From NCBI GenBank assembly GCA_002292185.1, contig DBBL01000106.1, positions 15,122 to 34,462 of the forward strand: 19,341 bases of DNA. Direction: 5' to 3'. Position numbers and translations under genes: made by a program. The stretch comes from Akkermansiaceae bacterium UBA985. GTDB taxonomy: Bacteria > Verrucomicrobiota > Verrucomicrobiia > Verrucomicrobiales > Akkermansiaceae. The stretch's first letter is position 1, and the number at the start of each line of letters is the position of its first letter. Positions 7,263 to 15,709 of this stretch are shown here, one piece after another. The notes beneath the pieces are model-generated. The model was not told where the DNA came from, did not search any database, and saw only the letters and a program-made list of their open reading frames with translations.

Positions 7263-7718
7263 ATGCCTTACCGGATTTGCAAAATGATCGAGGTCGAAAA
7301 CGGCCATCTACTCTCCAAGCACCCTGACAAGTGTAGGTTTCCTCACGGACATACTCGCAAGGTTGAGCTGATATTTGAGGCTGACACCCTGGATGATCGT
7401 GAGATGGTCTTTGATTTCAAACTCATCTCCCGCATGATCGGAGATTTCCTCGAAACCTATGATCATGCTCTTTGTATGAATACAGAGGATCCTAAATTTG
7501 AATTTTTCAAAGAAGCTTATGGTGATCGCATTATCGGATTTGATGGTGAAGACCCGACAACTGAAGTAATGGCACGAACCATCTACCTTCACACCAAGGC
7601 ATCACTAGCTCAATTTGTGAGCCAACCGGATGCCGAGTATCCGGTCAGACCTAATGTGAAAATTGCTAAAATACGCGTTTGGGAAACCACTTCTTCCTGG
7701 GCGGAATATGATGAATAG
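7263..7718 (+). CDS. QueD/PTPS-family 6-carboxytetrahydropterin synthase-like protein
   Basis: A 151-residue member of the 6-pyruvoyltetrahydropterin synthase/QueD fold. The zinc ligands are visible as H15 and H28/H30 in PHGH. The catalytic cysteine is C24 in the KC pair, and the other active-site residues are D67-H68 (YDH) and E141 (VWET). EMVFDF, DPTTEVMA and the C-terminal VWET strand are the other family landmarks. In QueD the enzyme converts dihydroneopterin triphosphate to carboxytetrahydropterin for queuosine and other deazapurines. The consensus LDHxxLN is here YDHALCMN, so it belongs to a divergent branch and the exact product is less certain. No queC, queE or queF lies nearby. It is convergent with the rhodanese gene. 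The upstream hairpin at 7197-7221 does not match a preQ1 riboswitch. Confidence 0.85.
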   Translation: MPYRICKMIEVENGHLLSKHPDKCRFPHGHTRKVELIFEADTLDDREMVFDFKLISRMIGDFLETYDHALCMNTEDPKFEFFKEAYGDRIIGFDGEDPTTEVMARTIYLHTKASLAQFVSQPDAEYPVRPNVKIAKIRVWETTSSWAEYDE

Positions 7719-7735
7719 TGGTCATCAAACCATAC

Positions 7736-7766
7736 GCTGAGGCTAAGGCCACGGCCGAGCCTGAGC
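7736..7766. terminator. Long hairpin between convergent genes, probable bidirectional terminator
   Basis: A long imperfect palindrome fills the 52-base gap between two convergent genes. GCT-G-AGGCT-AA-GGCC pairs with GGCC-G-AGCCT-G-AGC around a 2-base centre, with one mismatch and one small internal loop. Neither flank has a strong T run, so it may block read-through or stabilise both 3' ends rather than act as a textbook terminator. Confidence 0.6.
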
Positions 7767-7770
7767 CGAA

Positions 7771-8304
7771 TCAAAGTCCAGAGGCTTTCCACTCCTGCCA
7801 ACCTCCTTTGTAGACCGAGATCGAATAACCTTCCTCGGCTATTTTTTCAGCGAACAGGTAGCCGTCAGGGCAGTCGATGTTTTGGCAGTAGAGCACGATA
7901 ACCTTACGCTCGGTCAAAGCATGATCAAAATGTGTTCTGATCATGCCTATGGATTTTGTATATTTTTTAAGTGGCAGGTTAATCGCATCATCAATATGAC
8001 CCATGCGGTAAAAAATCGCGGGCCTGCAATCAACCAGCAGTACTCTTTTCGTCTGAATCAGCTCAAAAAGCCGGCCTATATCAACACCCGTGATTTGCCC
8101 TTGCTGAACATCCCCTCCAGCCACAGAAGTCCGCCTATCAACATTGCTTGTTGGTGCGAGCTCGCGCTTTGCCGGCATGACCTCAGCATGCCTGCCACCT
8201 TCAGCAACTCGACTCTCTGAATGATTTCCTACTGTCTCTGAACAGGCTGTGAGCAAAAGCAACAGCAACAGGGCGGCAGATCGAAATAACAATTGCATAG
8301 ACAT
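7771..8304 (-). CDS. Rhodanese-domain lipoprotein
   Basis: The chosen start is an ATG at 8304, giving MSMQLLFRSA followed by seven leucines and the lipobox LTAC. The cysteine at residue 21 of this form is the lipidation site, so the protein should be membrane-anchored outside the cytoplasm. After a low-complexity linker, the rhodanese domain covers the last 105 or so residues. It shows LLVDCRPAIFYRMGHIDDAINLP and a catalytic-loop cysteine in VLYCQNIDCPDG, then YKGGWQEWKASGL at the end. A second loop cysteine five residues on is common in this rhodanese subgroup. It may move sulfur or serve in redox sensing; the partner is unknown. A longer frame starts at 8325, but that ATG touches the U tract of the dnaN terminator, so the internal ATGs at 8304 or 8298 are preferred. 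Confidence 0.82.
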   Translation of the reverse strand: MSMQLLFRSAALLLLLLLTACSETVGNHSESRVAEGGRHAEVMPAKRELAPTSNVDRRTSVAGGDVQQGQITGVDIGRLFELIQTKRVLLVDCRPAIFYRMGHIDDAINLPLKKYTKSIGMIRTHFDHALTERKVIVLYCQNIDCPDGYLFAEKIAEEGYSISVYKGGWQEWKASGL

Positions 8305-8325
8305 CAGATACCACAATCGCGCCAT

Positions 8326-8355
8326 AAAAAAAGCCCAGAGGAAACCCTCCGGACT
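8326..8355 (-). terminator. Strong rho-independent terminator after dnaN
   Basis: On the minus strand a 10-bp stem (AGTCCGGAGG with CCTCTGGGCT, containing two G-T wobbles) closes a GTTT loop and runs directly into a T tract (8332 down to 8326). It lies 31 bases beyond the dnaN stop. Confidence 0.9.
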
Positions 8356-8386
8356 TTTAATAAAATGATTTCAGTTCAGTATCCTA

Positions 8387-9484
8387 TTATGAACTAACAC
8401 GCATTGGCATGATCACATAGAGGAATGAGCCGTCGATGCGAATGACTCCAGGGCTCATGCCATCAATGAGGTCTAGGTAGACTGACTCTTCGCTTAGATT
8501 TTTAAGCGGTGCCATGAGAAACTCTGGATTGAAAGCGATCGCGAACTCTTCGCCATCATAATCAGCCACGACCGGCTCCTTGGCTTCACCGATATCCTTG
8601 GAGTTAGCCTGAACATCAATGCTGCCCTTACTAAACGACAACTTCACTGAATTGGAGCTCTCTGAGGTGAGTAATGATACCCGGCGAACTGTATTGAGAA
8701 ACTCTTCACGATTGATTGTGACCCGCTCCTTGCGCTCACCAGGAATCACCTGCTTGTAGTTGGGGTAATTACCCTCAATGAGCTTACTGACGATGATGCT
8801 GTCACCAATCTCAAAGCTTATTTGGTTACCACTTAATTTCACAATGGCTTCACCCTCACCACCAAGCATGCGCTGAAGCTCATTGACAGCTTTGGATGGA
8901 ACAATGATGTCTGTCTCATGACTTGCTGGGTATTCCAGGTCGTTCTCGACCATCGCAAGTCTGCGACCATCGGTAGCAACAAAAATCATTTTGCCGTCAC
9001 GGAAGGATACGTAAATACCATTGAGCACATAGCGTGTCTCATCCGTTGATATCGCATAAGAAGTTTTTTTAATGGCGTCGTGTAGCACACCTTGGCCAAT
9101 CTTGAATTCTGTGGATTCTTCGAACTTCGGCAGAGGCGGAAACTCATCTTCACCAAGACCAATTATTTTAAAGAAGCTTGGACCACATTTAATACTGGCA
9201 TGATTTTTACCGTCTACTGATACCTCCACTTCGCTTGCTGGAAGTTCACGGATGATGCTCACCAATCGCTTAACGGGAAGCGTTGTAGAGCCCTCTTTGT
9301 CGATCGTTGCATCTACACTACCACTTACACCAACATCCAGATCTGTGGTTGTCAGTTTCAGTTTGCCATCGGCAGCTTCGATAAGAACGTTAGAAAGAAT
9401 AGGAAGTGTTGCCCTATTGCTTACTACGTGCTGAACCTGCTGAAGAGCATCAAGAAAAGCTTCCTTACTAATAGAAAATTTCAT
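8387..9484 (-). CDS. dnaN: DNA polymerase III beta subunit (sliding clamp)
   Basis: A 365-residue clamp subunit, the normal length for the family. It has the three repeated clamp domains expected of a dimeric ring that tethers polymerase III to DNA. Visible landmarks are the N-terminal MKFSISKEAFLDALQQV, the stretch NRATLPILSNVLIEA, FVATDGRRLAMVE in the second domain, and the conserved C-terminus YVIMPMRVSS, part of the partner-binding pocket. It lies downstream of dnaA on the same strand, the classical bacterial dnaA-dnaN order, but with a 288-base spacer that may hold its own promoter. A strong terminator follows. No recF or gyrB comes next, so the ancestral cluster is broken here. Confidence 0.97.
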   Translation of the reverse strand: MKFSISKEAFLDALQQVQHVVSNRATLPILSNVLIEAADGKLKLTTTDLDVGVSGSVDATIDKEGSTTLPVKRLVSIIRELPASEVEVSVDGKNHASIKCGPSFFKIIGLGEDEFPPLPKFEESTEFKIGQGVLHDAIKKTSYAISTDETRYVLNGIYVSFRDGKMIFVATDGRRLAMVENDLEYPASHETDIIVPSKAVNELQRMLGGEGEAIVKLSGNQISFEIGDSIIVSKLIEGNYPNYKQVIPGERKERVTINREEFLNTVRRVSLLTSESSNSVKLSFSKGSIDVQANSKDIGEAKEPVVADYDGEEFAIAFNPEFLMAPLKNLSEESVYLDLIDGMSPGVIRIDGSFLYVIMPMRVSS

Positions 9485-9772
9485 TTTAAGATAAGTGATA
9501 ATTAAGGTTTGCCGTAAAAATGGTGAAACGGTTCACACACGACGCGAAGAGATTGAATTATTTTTATCTCAAAGCAAGCCCTCATTAAGGAATCTTGAAC
9601 AATTTCAGCCCTCTAGCACAACATGCTGTGCCCGAAGATGGGGCGGGCGCTATATGTAGACCCGTCACGATAGAGCCGTAGACCTTGGGGCATGCAGAAA
9701 ATGTAATAATACATCCTAAAAGGAACCAATAAAGGTGTTTTGAGGGATCTTCACTACGCCCTCAGCAGGCCG
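9485..9772. other. dnaA-dnaN spacer with two inverted repeats, no gene seen
   Basis: A 288-base non-coding stretch. It holds a near-palindrome GCACAACATGCTGTGC (about 9617-9632) and a TGAGGG/CCCTCA pair (9741-9746 and 9759-9764) just beyond the dnaA stop, which could form a weak 3' hairpin. An A+T-rich part near 9555-9572 could hold a dnaN promoter. I find no consensus DnaA box (TTATCCACA) here. Confidence 0.5.
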
Positions 9773-11314
9773 CTATCTGCGTTTAAGTATGGTCATTAGA
9801 ATGTCCACCGCATCACGAATCTCTGCCTCATTTTCAATTCGGTCTTTTACCTTTTGGCATGCATAGATCACGGTGCCGTGATCTCTACCACCAAAGGCAT
9901 CGCCGATTTCAACCAAAGAGCATGGTGTCATTTTACGACTCAGATACATCGCAATTTGCCGAGGGAACGCAATGTTTGTAGGACGCCGCCTGCTAGTCAT
10001 GTCTGCAAGCCTGATGTCGAAGTAATCAGTTACCGCCTTTTGTATGGAATCAATATTGACTCTACGCTGGCCCTCTTCCCTTAAGATGTCCTTCAATAAA
10101 AACTCGGATCGCTCAATGGTCACCTGCTCGGTACCTAGAGATGCGTAAGTGGCAATGCGAACAAGCCCACCTTCTAGTCTACGCACATTACTTTGAATAC
10201 GCTCTGCAAGCATCTCCAATATTTCACTGTCCAGCTTCACGTCCCAGTCTTCCATTTTGGCGCGCAGAATCGCAAGGCGAGTTTCTATGCCTGGAGGCTG
10301 AAGTTCTACAGTCAAGCCACTTTCAAAACGAGAAATGAGACGAGGCTCAATGTTTTTAATTTCTGAAGCTGGTCGATCCGAAGTCAGCACAACCTGACTC
10401 TGCAGGTCCAGTAATTCATTGAAGGTATGGAAAAATTCCTCTTGCGAGCGCTCTTTCCCTGCCAAGAACTGAATATCATCAATGAGTAAAATATCTGCAC
10501 GGCGGTATTTGCGTCTGAATCTTTCGAGTGAGCCTTTGCGTACAGTATCAATAAATTCATTGATGAACTTTTCACATGTCAGATACACGACTTTTGCCTT
10601 TGGGTTATCCTGCATCAGCTGCTGGCCAATGGCCTGCATGAGATGGGTTTTACCAAGACCTGAACTGCCGTGGATAAAAAGCGGATTGTAAATGGGGTTC
10701 TTCGTCGAGGCCACAGCCATACAAGCAGCATGAGCAAACTCATTATTTTGCCCGACTACGAAGCGATCAAAGCTAAATTGAGGATTGAGCCCCGTCGATT
10801 TGAGCCTTTTGCGCATCTGCTCTGTGGGATCCCCCAGAGAGCTGTGCTCCACTGCTCCAAATCCATCACTAAAAGACGCTTGAGCTACCGCATCGGCATC
10901 GGCATCGGAGGACAGGCTATTATGATCACTAGACACGCCAGCTTGGCCGGCTCTGGCTGTTGCAGCATCAGCAAGCTGGTCTTGTATCGCTTCGCAAACG
11001 ACAACTCTCACTTTGCGAGGAAGCGAGGAAACGCTAGCAAGCGCAGATTGAACCTCAGGAAGGTAATTTGTCTCAATCCAAACCTGGTGCATATCGCTAA
11101 CCACGCCAAGGACCGCCTCGGTCTCGTTAACCTCTTTGAGATAAGCTGAGCTAAACCACCTGCTGTATGCGTCACCACTTACCAGATTTTTAAGAGCCCC
11201 TGCAACCTCAAGCCAAAGCTCTTCATTTTCCCCAGAAGCACTTGCACCACCCGATTCTGTTGGGTCAGTGGTTGACTTTTCTAGGTTTTGGAAAAGAGCA
11301 CGTGTTTGTTTCAT
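9773..11314 (-). CDS. dnaA: Chromosomal replication initiator DnaA
   Basis: With the ATG at 11314 the protein is 513 residues. Domain I (about 30-100) starts with ELWLEVAGALKNLVSGDAYSRWF. The variable linker (about 115-175) is rich in acidic and small residues, with a DADADA run. The AAA+ core has Walker A GSSGLGKT (216-223), Walker B ILLIDDIQF (275-283) and LISRF (about 326-330). Domain IV ends with the DNA-binding signature GRDHGTVIYACQKV (476-489). It melts the origin and starts replication. The frame extends upstream to 11452, but those 46 residues have no DnaA character, and the next methionine, MKQTRALFQ, gives a normal length. The 213-base region upstream is described separately. Confidence 0.96.
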   Translation of the reverse strand: MKQTRALFQNLEKSTTDPTESGGASASGENEELWLEVAGALKNLVSGDAYSRWFSSAYLKEVNETEAVLGVVSDMHQVWIETNYLPEVQSALASVSSLPRKVRVVVCEAIQDQLADAATARAGQAGVSSDHNSLSSDADADAVAQASFSDGFGAVEHSSLGDPTEQMRKRLKSTGLNPQFSFDRFVVGQNNEFAHAACMAVASTKNPIYNPLFIHGSSGLGKTHLMQAIGQQLMQDNPKAKVVYLTCEKFINEFIDTVRKGSLERFRRKYRRADILLIDDIQFLAGKERSQEEFFHTFNELLDLQSQVVLTSDRPASEIKNIEPRLISRFESGLTVELQPPGIETRLAILRAKMEDWDVKLDSEILEMLAERIQSNVRRLEGGLVRIATYASLGTEQVTIERSEFLLKDILREEGQRRVNIDSIQKAVTDYFDIRLADMTSRRRPTNIAFPRQIAMYLSRKMTPCSLVEIGDAFGGRDHGTVIYACQKVKDRIENEAEIRDAVDILMTILKRR

Positions 11315-11527
11315 TAAGCTTGTAAAATGTGTAAATGGTTTGGGTATCGGTGTCCGCGAGCAGCGAACGGGCAAGAGGGTGACCTGCTGATAAAACTCGC
11401 TGTTTGCGCTAGGATCAAAACTTTTTAATATTACGAGGTCCCCAAAAAACAAAACCCCCTATTCCACAATAGTTCCACGGAAAAGTTTTTAAAATACTTG
11501 ACCCCAAAAGTAATCAAGCGTGGTTAA
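11315..11527 (-). promoter_or_regulatory. dnaA upstream region with direct repeats and degenerate DnaA-box-like sites
   Basis: On the dnaA strand there are two tandem GTGGAA elements, CGTGGAACTA then TGTGGAATAG, 13 bases apart (about 11461-11480). TGTGGAATA matches 7 of 9 positions of the reversed DnaA box. There are also two TTTTGGGG(T/A)C copies at about 11438-11449 and 11500-11509. A+T-rich tracts lie between them. This fits an autoregulated dnaA promoter and perhaps part of oriC, but no cluster of consensus boxes is seen. Confidence 0.4.
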
Positions 11528-13123
11528 TCATCTCTGCTTATCGACACCGACTGACGCTTCCGAAGAGCCTAACAGAGACCCCAGCCAGCCACATAAAAGT
11601 GTGATGCTCGCATTCAATGGGAAAAACCATTCAGAGGTCAGCTCAGGGCGCAAAAGAATGACCTGTTGTGCCCAAGTAGCTAAGCCCATGGCCTCAAGGA
11701 CTAAAGGCAGCTCGGGCCTAAACCAAGACACCAGCAACACGGATAAAATAGTACCCAGGATCAGCCCCTTTGTGCTTACCCTCAGAGGCAAAATAGCCGC
11801 CGCTAGAACCCCCAACAGAGGTCCATAGGTATACGCCACCATGCCAAAGGCTAAACCAATCAGATCACTGTCTGGATTCTTTTTGTAAACAACCCACAAA
11901 CCCAGTCCCGCTGCCGTCAAAATGACCCCCCAAACACAAACCACAATTCTCGATAAACGGACCATCTCTCGACCCTTACCTGCCGCCTCGAGCTTATCTC
12001 TGCCATAGAATACCGATAAGCTGGCCTGACTGAGGGCCGCTAAAATAGAATCAAGACTCGAGATGGCGGCAGCAAAGGCTCCCGCTAGGATCAAACCACT
12101 GAGCCCTGGAGCCACTTCCATTGTAATCCATGTGGGAAACACATTATTGCTTTTGTCAAAACTCGCAGCGATCAAACCACTTGGTTCATAGACCCTGTAC
12201 CAAGCAAAAAGCCCTGCTCCGACAGCAAGCATCAAGACGGTGACAATGATCGATATACTACTCCAGCACATCGCTTTTCTGGCATCCTTGACATTTCCAC
12301 AGCAAAACATTCTCTGAGTGTTAAGTTGATCGATACCAAACGCCGTGAAATTTTGAAAGGGCATGGCAATCAAGGCCACCCACATAGTGTAGCGCAAACC
12401 CGGTTCTTGGAATGGGGACGTAAAATCAAGCCATGTGAGTTTGTCTTTGTCGCTGCCGTCAATGGTGACTTGGTTGAGCTCTACAATTTGACTCCAGCCC
12501 AATTCACCGACCAGGAGGCTTAAGGCCAACACACCGCCAAAAATGAACAGGCAAAACTGAATGACATCTGTCCAGATGACCGTCTGCATCCCCCCCATGA
12601 ATGTCCAAAGAATTGCGACAGCACCTATGATAACAATGCATAGAGGCACGTCCATACCTGTTACCACCTGAAGGATAATGGCCGTAACAAGCACACGCAC
12701 ACTCTGCCCTAGGATGGAGCCCAAGGCAAAAAGACCTGTGACCAGACGCCTCGCACCCTCGCCAAGCCGGTTACCCATGAAATCGTATGGGCTGTATATT
12801 TCCTTTTCATAATACAAAGGTATCAGCCAGTAAGCGACAGCGAAGCGTGCTATGACAGAACCAAAGCCCCATTGCAGGTAAGTCCAGTCTCCTTCCATGG
12901 CAAAAACCATACCGGGCACACCGATGAAGGTCAGAGCACTAATCTCAGTGGCGATCATCGATCCACTCACCGACCACCAGGGCAAAGTCTTACCACCTAG
13001 AAAGAAATCCTTAATATTAGATTGTTTACCCGAGAGCCGGTGGCCCAGAACCGTTGTGAAAATCATATACCCCGCAACAACCGCCCAATCCCAATAGGTA
13101 AAGTATTCATACACCGGCTTCAT
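11528..13123 (-). CDS. Sodium/solute symporter (SSS/SLC5 family)
   Basis: A 531-residue integral membrane protein with about 13 hydrophobic segments, spread evenly from residue 13 to the C-terminus. Family landmarks are GKQSNIKDFFLGGKTLPWWSV near the N-terminus, then SMIATEISALTFIGVPG, the YDFMGNRLG loop and GLILAGAFAAAISSLDSILAALS (about residues 335-360), which carries the conserved SLC5 sodium-site region. It imports a solute driven by sodium, fitting a marine or saline habitat. The substrate could be a sugar, sialic acid, myo-inositol or similar and cannot be read here. It is transcribed towards dnaA but 213 bases away. It is divergent from kdsB (136 bases). It stops with TGA. Confidence 0.9.
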   Translation of the reverse strand: MKPVYEYFTYWDWAVVAGYMIFTTVLGHRLSGKQSNIKDFFLGGKTLPWWSVSGSMIATEISALTFIGVPGMVFAMEGDWTYLQWGFGSVIARFAVAYWLIPLYYEKEIYSPYDFMGNRLGEGARRLVTGLFALGSILGQSVRVLVTAIILQVVTGMDVPLCIVIIGAVAILWTFMGGMQTVIWTDVIQFCLFIFGGVLALSLLVGELGWSQIVELNQVTIDGSDKDKLTWLDFTSPFQEPGLRYTMWVALIAMPFQNFTAFGIDQLNTQRMFCCGNVKDARKAMCWSSISIIVTVLMLAVGAGLFAWYRVYEPSGLIAASFDKSNNVFPTWITMEVAPGLSGLILAGAFAAAISSLDSILAALSQASLSVFYGRDKLEAAGKGREMVRLSRIVVCVWGVILTAAGLGLWVVYKKNPDSDLIGLAFGMVAYTYGPLLGVLAAAILPLRVSTKGLILGTILSVLLVSWFRPELPLVLEAMGLATWAQQVILLRPELTSEWFFPLNASITLLCGWLGSLLGSSEASVGVDKQR

Positions 13124-13259
13124 GGAAACGCAGACTAGCAGTATAATTCACCTCTACAAACTTCAAACCAGCACACCCTAAAAAAAACTTCACCCTACAG
13201 ACAAAAGAGGCTTGTCGTTTAGGTCACACCATTCATAACTCAACCCCAGATTTAAGCAA

Positions 13260-14003
13260 GTGGCCTCATCTGGAAATCATCATACTCTTGGCATAATCCC
13301 AGCACGCTGGGGTTCTACTCGCTTCCCCGGGAAACCGCTCCACCTCATTGCTGGAAAACCGCTTGTGCAACACGTCTGGGAGCGCACGCAGCACTGCAAG
13401 CTTCTCGACAGTGTGACTATTGCTACCGATGACCAGCGCATCCTCGATGCGGCACATGATTTTGGTGCCAAAGCGGTCATGACCTCTCCAAACCACCCTA
13501 CGGGAACGGATCGCATCGCCGAAGCCGCCTCGTCCTACCCTGATGCTGCCTACATCATCAACATTCAGGGAGATGAACCGCTCATCGAACCAAGCCTCAT
13601 CGACCAGCTCGCTGTAGCGCTACATGAAGACTCAGGCATCTCCATGGCCACGGCAGCAAACGCCATCAATGACGACGAGGCCATACATGATCCCAATGTC
13701 GTTAAATGCGTCATCGCTCAAAATGGTGAAGCTCTCTACTTCTCACGTAGCCCAATTCCATACCAACGTGCTGAAAGCCCGGCATTGACTCTTTACCGCC
13801 ACAAAGGGATCTACGCATACCGCAGAGACTTCCTCGAAAAATTTGTCGTCTGGCCGCCATCCCCTCTCGAGCTGGCAGAATCTTTAGAGCAACTCCGCGC
13901 TCTCGAAAACAATGCACGCATCAAGGTTCTCATCACAGATGACGACTCCACCGGTGTAGACACCCTCGAACAGGCTCAACATATCGAAAACCTTCTCAAA
14001 TAA
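13260..14003 (+). CDS. kdsB: 3-deoxy-manno-octulosonate cytidylyltransferase (CMP-Kdo synthetase)
   Basis: A 247-residue enzyme that activates Kdo with CTP to give CMP-Kdo for lipopolysaccharide inner-core synthesis, so the organism has a Gram-negative envelope. Motifs seen are [16 protein letters not shown] (12-27), [14 protein letters not shown], the metal-binding NIQGDEPLI (about 101-109) and YFSRSPIPY. The start is a GTG at 13260, placed a few residues before the conserved IPAR strand; no in-frame ATG gives a better family length. It ends 19 bases before pyrG, so the two are probably co-transcribed. Both enzymes belong to CTP use and supply: pyrG makes the CTP that kdsB spends. The same pair is adjacent in Chlamydia. 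Confidence 0.96.
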   Translation: MASSGNHHTLGIIPARWGSTRFPGKPLHLIAGKPLVQHVWERTQHCKLLDSVTIATDDQRILDAAHDFGAKAVMTSPNHPTGTDRIAEAASSYPDAAYIINIQGDEPLIEPSLIDQLAVALHEDSGISMATAANAINDDEAIHDPNVVKCVIAQNGEALYFSRSPIPYQRAESPALTLYRHKGIYAYRRDFLEKFVVWPPSPLELAESLEQLRALENNARIKVLITDDDSTGVDTLEQAQHIENLLK

Positions 14004-14022
14004 ACCATCTACTTTCATACCC

Positions 14023-15636
14023 ATGCCTCAACCTACCAAATATATTTTTGTCACCGGCGGTGTCGTCTCCTCACTAGGCAAGGGGCTGGCTGCCGCCTCG
14101 CTTGGCACCCTTCTAGAGCATCGTGGCCTCTCAGTGATCCTGCAGAAGTTCGACCCCTACCTCAACGTCGACCCTGGCACCATGTCCCCATTTCAGCACG
14201 GGGAAGTCTACGTCCTTAATGATGGCGCTGAGACCGATCTCGACCTGGGACATTATGAACGTTTCACTAATTGCACCCTGACGAAATTCAACAACCTCAC
14301 CTCTGGTCAAGTTTTCGAAAACGTTATTCGCAAAGAGCGCAAGGGTGATTACCTCGGCAAAACTGTTCAGTTCATACCTCACTGCACCGATGAAATCAAA
14401 GCGCGTATTAACGACGTCGCCCTCCGCTCTGATGCCGATATCATCATTACGGAAATAGGAGGCACCGTGGGCGATATCGAGGGCCACCTATTCCTCGAGG
14501 CGCTTCGTCAGTTTTCACTCGATGTCGGCCGTGAAAACGTTTGCTTCATTCATGTAACGCTACTGCCCCTGATCAAGGCTGCCGGTGAAATTAAAACCAA
14601 GCCAACTCAACAGTCCGTGGCCAAGCTCCGAGAAATCGGTATTCAGCCAGATATTATCGTCTGCCGAACTGAACACGAATTGGATGAAGACAACCGACGT
14701 AAAATTGCCATGTTCTGCAATGTTGAGCACAAGAATGTTGTCGCATTTCGCGATGTTGATCACACCATTTATGAATGCCCGATTGACCTGCGTCGCGACA
14801 AGCTTGATCGACTAGTCACTGACCGACTAGGCATCGAGTCTAAGACGCCAGACCTCAGCGAATGGCAAGATTTCGTCGATCATATCATCAACCCGACCCA
14901 CGAGGTTAAAATTGCGGTGGTCGGCAAGTACATTGAACTGCAGGACGCCTATAAGTCGATTTACGAATCCCTGACACACGCGGGCGCCGCGCATGACACC
15001 AGGGTTGTTGTTGAACGCATCGATGCGGAAATCATCGAACAAGAAGGTGCCGAAAAACATCTTAGCGGTATGGATGGCATCCTTATCCCTGGCGGTTTTG
15101 GTGATCGCGGCACTGAGGGCAAGATCCTCACCGCTAAATACGCACGGGAAAATCGCATCCCCTACTTTGGCATCTGTTTAGGCATGCAAATTGCCACCAT
15201 TGAATTTGCCCGGAATGCCTGCCAATTGAAGGGAGCGAACTCCACCGAGTTTGACAAAGACAACCCGCATCCCGTCATCTCCCTACAAGAAGAGCAACAG
15301 GGCGTCGAAGATATGGGCGCAACCATGCGCCTTGGAGCAAGTGATTCAAAAATCCTGCAAGACACCGTTGCCCACCAACTCTATGGAAAAGATATGATCA
15401 GCGAGCGTCATCGCCATCGCTATGAATTCAACCCAGCTTACCGTGAGCAGATTGAAGCCGCCGGCCTAAAAATTAGTGCCGTTTCTGATCCTGAGGGACT
15501 TGTTGAAATCGTTGAGATTAGCGATCACCCATTTTTCATCGGTGCTCAATTCCACCCTGAATTCCAATCAAGACCTAATCACCCCCACCCGATTTTCGCT
15601 GGGTTTATAGCAGCAGCTCTAAAGCATCACGGCTAA
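14023..15636 (+). CDS. pyrG: CTP synthase
   Basis: A 537-residue, full-length CTP synthase that converts UTP, ATP and glutamine to CTP in the cytoplasm. The amidoligase domain (about 1-268) begins [20 protein letters not shown] and has [11 protein letters not shown] and [10 protein letters not shown]. The glutaminase domain (about 290-535) has the oxyanion region PGGFGDRG, the nucleophile C385 in GICLGMQ, and H511/E513 in FHPEF. All catalytic residues are present. The start is the conserved N-terminus, preceded by CATACCC rather than a Shine-Dalgarno sequence. It follows kdsB by 19 bases and is followed after 73 bases by the ridA-like gene. AGCAGT/ACTGCT (15654-15659 and 15671-15676) in that gap could form a small hairpin. 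Confidence 0.98.
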   Translation: MPQPTKYIFVTGGVVSSLGKGLAAASLGTLLEHRGLSVILQKFDPYLNVDPGTMSPFQHGEVYVLNDGAETDLDLGHYERFTNCTLTKFNNLTSGQVFENVIRKERKGDYLGKTVQFIPHCTDEIKARINDVALRSDADIIITEIGGTVGDIEGHLFLEALRQFSLDVGRENVCFIHVTLLPLIKAAGEIKTKPTQQSVAKLREIGIQPDIIVCRTEHELDEDNRRKIAMFCNVEHKNVVAFRDVDHTIYECPIDLRRDKLDRLVTDRLGIESKTPDLSEWQDFVDHIINPTHEVKIAVVGKYIELQDAYKSIYESLTHAGAAHDTRVVVERIDAEIIEQEGAEKHLSGMDGILIPGGFGDRGTEGKILTAKYARENRIPYFGICLGMQIATIEFARNACQLKGANSTEFDKDNPHPVISLQEEQQGVEDMGATMRLGASDSKILQDTVAHQLYGKDMISERHRHRYEFNPAYREQIEAAGLKISAVSDPEGLVEIVEISDHPFFIGAQFHPEFQSRPNHPHPIFAGFIAAALKHHG

Positions 15637-15709
15637 ATCTTCCCGCTCTGATCAGCAGTTCTGATTAGTGACTGCTCTCATTCATCATAATTGCTTACAG
15701 GTCCATACT

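Noticed and set aside
9485..9772. Origin of replication between dnaA and dnaN
   Set aside because: No consensus or near-consensus DnaA boxes are seen in this spacer, only two unrelated inverted repeats.
10670..11149. A 159-codon plus-strand frame opposite dnaA
   Set aside because: It is antisense to the well-supported dnaA coding sequence, has no recognisable domain and has low-complexity composition mirroring the opposite strand.
11315..11452. N-terminal extension of dnaA
   Set aside because: The 46 extra residues show no DnaA domain I features. They would cover the likely promoter region, and the ATG at 11314 gives a normal-length protein.
15668..15709. Upstream start for the RidA-family gene
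   Set aside because: The 14 added residues are not family-like. The ATG at 15710 gives the usual N-terminus.
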